In this document: in pieces, positions 61,375-64,000 of the stretch
How the letters are laid out: every line of letters starts with the position of its first letter
Position numbering within the stretch: the first letter of the stretch is position 1
NCBI GenBank assembly: GCA_963737625.1
Contig: CAVTTK010000002.1
Location: forward strand, 1,798,001 to 1,862,000
From: Bog-756 sp963737625
GTDB taxonomy: Bacteria > Actinomycetota > Acidimicrobiia > Acidimicrobiales > RAAP-2
DNA: 64,000 nt
Reading direction: 5' to 3'
The notes under the pieces: model-generated
The model's database searches: none
The model's input: only the letters and a program-made list of their open reading frames with translations
What the model was told of the DNA's origin: nothing
Translations under genes and position numbers: made by a program

Positions 61375-61793
61375 CCGGAGGTCCGGAACTCCTGGACGGG
61401 CCCGGTCTGTGTCGCCGAGACCGGTAGGACCAACCAGGGCAACACTGACTCGGCCCGGCCCGTCACCGTGATGACCGCTTCATCGCCCGAGCCGATGGAC
61501 GCTGACGCCGACGTTGCCGTCACCACGGATCCCGATGCTGACAGCACCGATTCGGCCCGGGCCGCTCCTGCCGTCACGTTCCCTCCGGTCGACCGGGTGA
61601 CACGGTCTCCCTCGGAGGCGGCCAGCTGCACCACCTGCGCGGCATGGGCCCACAGCGCGAACTGCACCACCGCCAACAACAGCACCATGGCTACCGGGAC
61701 CACCAGCACCGCCTCGACGACGGCCGAACCGGAATCGCCGCCGGAACGGACGGTGCCGCGGCAGGGTCGGCGCCGGCAGGACGCCGGCCTCAG
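61371..61793 (-). CDS. TadE-like pseudopilin with possible CTG start
   Basis: 140 residues. GSAVVEAVLVVPVAMVLLLAVVQFALWAHAAQVVQLAASEG is a typical TadE domain. No ATG, GTG or TTG occurs in frame between the previous gene's stop and the helix. The only candidate start is CTG 61791-61793, which overlaps the Flp-gene stop as CTGA, mirroring the ATGA/GTGA couplings elsewhere in this operon. Without it the first start is a GTG inside the helix, losing the TadE Glu. Confidence 0.7.
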   Translation of the reverse strand: MRPASCRRRPCRGTVRSGGDSGSAVVEAVLVVPVAMVLLLAVVQFALWAHAAQVVQLAASEGDRVTRSTGGNVTAGAARAESVLSASGSVVTATSASASIGSGDEAVITVTGRAESVLPWLVLPVSATQTGPVQEFRTSG

Positions 61794-61984
61794 TTCAGAT
61801 TGATGGAGTTGGCCTTGGCCGTCACCTTGCTGACGATGATGGCGCCCACGGCAATGGCCAAGGCAGCGAACACCGCAGTCAGGATGACTTTCTCGACGAC
61901 GGTGCCGGACTCGTTCCAGCCACCGGCGGCGTGGGTGCGGGCCCGGAGGAAGGTCCATAAGGCGACGATCTGTTGGGGGTGCAT
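61790..61984 (-). CDS. Flp/DUF4244-type small pilin
   Basis: 64 residues: short hydrophilic N-terminus with a Gly-Trp-Asn-Glu stretch, then VVEKVILTAVFAALAIAVGAIIVSKV, the hydrophobic helix with a preceding Glu as in Flp pilins. Corresponds to the Rv3656c position in the mycobacterial cluster. AAAGGA 9 nt upstream of ATG 61984 is a clear RBS. Confidence 0.8.
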   Translation of the reverse strand: MHPQQIVALWTFLRARTHAAGGWNESGTVVEKVILTAVFAALAIAVGAIIVSKVTAKANSINLN

Positions 61985-62009
61985 GGTGGTTCCTTTCTGT
62001 GGCGATGGC

Positions 62010-62058
62010 GTCGACTGGGTTGTCGACTGGGTTGTTGTCGACTGAGTTGTCGACCGGT
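62010..62058. repeat. 12-bp tandem repeat upstream of the Flp-type pilin gene
   Basis: Units GTCGACTGGGTT (62010, 62022), GTCGACTGAGTT (62037) and a partial GTCGACCGGT (62049). Lies in the leader between tadC and the pilin, 26 bp before the pilin start. Possible regulatory iterons or a slippage-prone leader. Confidence 0.65.
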
Positions 62059-62131
62059 GTGCCCGCCAGGAGAGATGTTCGGTACCGAAGGCGACCGCGA
62101 ACGTGTTGGGGTCGGCTCAGGGTCCGAAGCA

Positions 62132-63058
62132 TCACCAGCTCCCGAGGATCCGGCTGAATGCGGGGTACCCCACGAAGAACAGAAACCCGATGAGCAGCAG
62201 GGCGCCGGGCAAGAACAGTCGCTCGGTCATGGCATTGGCTGCCGACTCGGCCTCAGCCTGCTCATGCCGACGCATCGATACTGCCCGGGCGCTCAGGGAT
62301 TGCCGAATCTTGGCCCCTTCGGTGCCGGCCAGTTGAAGGGAGGACGACAGCTCCACCAGTTCGGGGACCGCGAATCGATTGCCCAGGCGGCCGAGCGCCC
62401 GCCAGGGTGACTCGCCACTGTCCCGGGCCTGGACCAGCACCCGGGACATCTGGCGGATGGCCCAATCCGGGCTCACCTGGGATGCGGCCAACAATGCCCC
62501 TTCAATCCCCACCCCGCCAGCCAGGCTCAGTACCACCAGATCGACGAACGAGCCCACCACCACCCGGAAGTGACGGCGTCGCTCCTTGGCCTTCTCGGCC
62601 AGGGCTACGAGTGGCCCGGCGGCGCACAGGGGCCCGGCGACCAGGCCCACGAGGATGGGGATTCCTGCCGGCACGGTTGATCCGGCCGAGAGGATCACGA
62701 GCCACAGCGTCGGCGGAGCCAGAAGCCCGATCGCTCCGGCCACCATCACCTTGGTGGCCAGCTGCTCCGCCGATTCGCCGGTCACGGCCAGGGAAGCAAG
62801 CACCCGGGACCAATGGGGATGGTCGACCAGGGAGCTGAGTTGGAACCGGGCCAGCACCACGGCGCCCACTCGCTCGGAACGGTGTACGCGCCCCGAACCA
62901 CCGGCCATGCCGGGCGCGAGGCCGAAGTGAACCTCGACAGTCCCGTCCACGATGGCCGCCAGCTCCTCGAGGGTGACCGGCGGTCGTGCACGCAGTCCCT
63001 GGATCACTCCCAGAACGCCGAAGCCGGCCACCGCCCCGACGACGATGACCACCGTCAC
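62132..63058 (-). CDS. tadC: TadC-type platform protein (T2SSF family)
   Basis: 308 residues. T2SSF-type domain with FRVVVGSFVDLVVLSLAGGVGIEGALLAAS and SRVLVQARDSGESPWRALGRLG, and terminal membrane segments (ERLFLPGALLLIGFLFFVGYPAF). Resembles TadC (Rv3657c). GTG 63058 overlaps the tadB stop. Confidence 0.88.
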   Translation of the reverse strand: MTVVIVVGAVAGFGVLGVIQGLRARPPVTLEELAAIVDGTVEVHFGLAPGMAGGSGRVHRSERVGAVVLARFQLSSLVDHPHWSRVLASLAVTGESAEQLATKVMVAGAIGLLAPPTLWLVILSAGSTVPAGIPILVGLVAGPLCAAGPLVALAEKAKERRRHFRVVVGSFVDLVVLSLAGGVGIEGALLAASQVSPDWAIRQMSRVLVQARDSGESPWRALGRLGNRFAVPELVELSSSLQLAGTEGAKIRQSLSARAVSMRRHEQAEAESAANAMTERLFLPGALLLIGFLFFVGYPAFSRILGSW

Positions 63059-63987
63059 CGTTCGACCACCTGTCGGCCCAGCAACCGGACCGGTGCCGGA
63101 GGACGAGCCAGTGCCACCATCAGTGTCAGACCGACGGTGTACAGGATTCCCACCCCGATGAGCACCAGCTGGCCTTGCGCCGTGCCGAACGGCGCCAGAT
63201 AGGCGTGGGCCAGCACGGTGAGAACCAGGGCGAAGGCCACCGAGAACACCAGCACCGTGCGGACCCCGCTACGCACCGCAGCTCGACTGGTCTCGATGCG
63301 GAGCCGGAGGGCCACCTCGTCGCGTGTGGCGTCGGCCAAGGCGGCAAGAAGATCCCCGAGTCGCTGGGCCCGGGCCGCGGCGGCCAGCAGAAGCGCGCAC
63401 ACCACCCGGTCGGCGCTGGGATCGGCCAACTCGTCGGCGAACTGGAGGAGCGCTTCCCGGGACTGCATACCGGCACCCAGCCGGCCGGCCAGGCGGGTCG
63501 TGGCCGGCCGGATCGGCAACGGGGCCAGGGGTGCGGTGGCCACGATGGCCTGGCCGAGTCCGGCTGACGCCGTCAGGGTTGCCTGCAACATCTCCGTCCA
63601 GGTGGCGATGGCCTCGACGCGCTCGATGGCCGTCGAGGCCGCCGTCCGGCCGAACAGCTTCGGCAGACCGTAGATGGCTACCGCCGCCATCGGTCCGGCG
63701 ACCGGCCACCGGGTGCCCATGGCGGCCACCACTCCCCCGGCCAGGGCCACGATCACCAGGGCCCGGTGGCCGCCTGAAGGCTCGAATCGTCGGGCTGGGC
63801 CGCCCCCACGGCCCTCCGCCCCTTCGGCGGTCCGGGGCCAGAGGGGGCGCCGGTCGCTCCGCCAGGACCGTCCCAGTCCGGCCACGCCGAGGGCCAGGCC
63901 CAGCCCGCACAACCCAACAGCCAGGGGTGCGGCGACGGTAGCCGCGGGGACCAGGGCCGACGCCAGGAACGGGACCACCGGGCTCAC
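63055..63987 (-). CDS. tadB: TadB-type platform protein (T2SSF family)
   Basis: 310 residues. N-terminal membrane segments, then ATWTEMLQATLTASAGLGQAI and LADELADPSADRVVCALLLAAAARAQRLGDLLAALA, as in TadB (Rv3658c), and two C-terminal membrane segments. GTG 63987 lies in a GTGA sequence, suggesting overlap with an upstream ATPase gene (tadA) beyond the right edge. Confidence 0.88.
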   Translation of the reverse strand: MSPVVPFLASALVPAATVAAPLAVGLCGLGLALGVAGLGRSWRSDRRPLWPRTAEGAEGRGGGPARRFEPSGGHRALVIVALAGGVVAAMGTRWPVAGPMAAVAIYGLPKLFGRTAASTAIERVEAIATWTEMLQATLTASAGLGQAIVATAPLAPLPIRPATTRLAGRLGAGMQSREALLQFADELADPSADRVVCALLLAAAARAQRLGDLLAALADATRDEVALRLRIETSRAAVRSGVRTVLVFSVAFALVLTVLAHAYLAPFGTAQGQLVLIGVGILYTVGLTLMVALARPPAPVRLLGRQVVER

Positions 63988-64000
63988 CCCCGGAACCCGA

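Overview
The window is a high-GC chromosomal segment of an actinobacterium. Four things point that way: many GTG/TTG starts, genes chained by 4-bp ATGA/GTGA stop-start overlaps, several F420/LLM-type oxidoreductases with mycobacterial-type steroid genes, and a Tad-type cluster laid out like Rv3654c-Rv3659c of Mycobacterium. The type IV pilus machinery next to steroid/CoA metabolism and the lack of any mycolic-acid or Streptomyces signature suggest an Acidimicrobiia-like lineage. That placement is inference. I saw no rRNA, tRNA, CRISPR array, IS element or prophage.

Layout. (1) 1-2.0 kb: the 3' end of an acyl-CoA carboxylase beta subunit and a GT87-type membrane glycosyltransferase. (2) 2.0-19.7 kb: a type IV pilus locus. 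The minus strand carries two near-identical pilins, pilC, pilT and pilB. The plus strand carries a prepilin-peptidase-like protein, a NarL/NarX-type two-component pair, two small unknown genes, a second pilT, a fused pilM-pilN and pilO; moaC (minus strand) and an fmdB-type zinc ribbon gene lie among them. (3) 19.7-28.5 kb: tldD/pmbA (tldD frameshifted), a FlK-like thioesterase, an aminoglycoside-phosphotransferase-fold protein, a DUF7064-like protein, an AIM24-family protein and dxs. (4) 28.5-35 kb: two steroid-type acyl-CoA ligases resembling FadD19 and FadD17, an isochorismatase-fold protein, a VapBC-type toxin-antitoxin pair, an LLM oxidoreductase, and an ECF sigma/anti-sigma pair. (5) 36-39.6 kb: an ABC-2 exporter and an ECF42 sigma factor with its YCII/DGPF partner. 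(6) 39.8-48.4 kb: a steroid side-chain module (ltp2, chsH1, chsE1, chsH2, chsE2 and a divergent CYP125-like P450) flanked by LLM oxidoreductases. (7) 48.5-57.2 kb: a FadD15-like ligase, two wax ester synthase/DGAT enzymes, an NCS1 permease, an Rv3520c-like F420 oxidoreductase and a small secreted protein. (8) 57.3-64 kb: a Tad/Flp-type pilus cluster (tadB, tadC, Flp-like pilin, three TadE-like proteins) ending in a large LysM-BTAD protein; tadA probably lies just beyond the right edge.

How the parts work together. Regions 4, 6 and 7 read as one distributed programme: activation of sterol/steroid side chains, P450 oxidation, beta-oxidation and retro-aldol removal of the propionyl side chain, and storage of surplus acyl-CoA as wax ester or triacylglycerol. 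Three promoter regions (28537, 33011, 46070) carry matches or one-mismatch matches to the KstR operator TNNAACNNGTTNNA, which ties these operons together. The window also encodes two separate surface-fibre machines (type IV pilus and Tad).

Points most worth checking: a pilin cassette duplicated precisely over the mature-pilin coding region; a prepilin peptidase homologue lacking both catalytic aspartates; a PilM-PilN fusion; five genes broken by an apparent single extra base; a rearranged chs/ltp2 operon with a KstR-like site; and an LysM-BTAD fusion ending the Tad operon.
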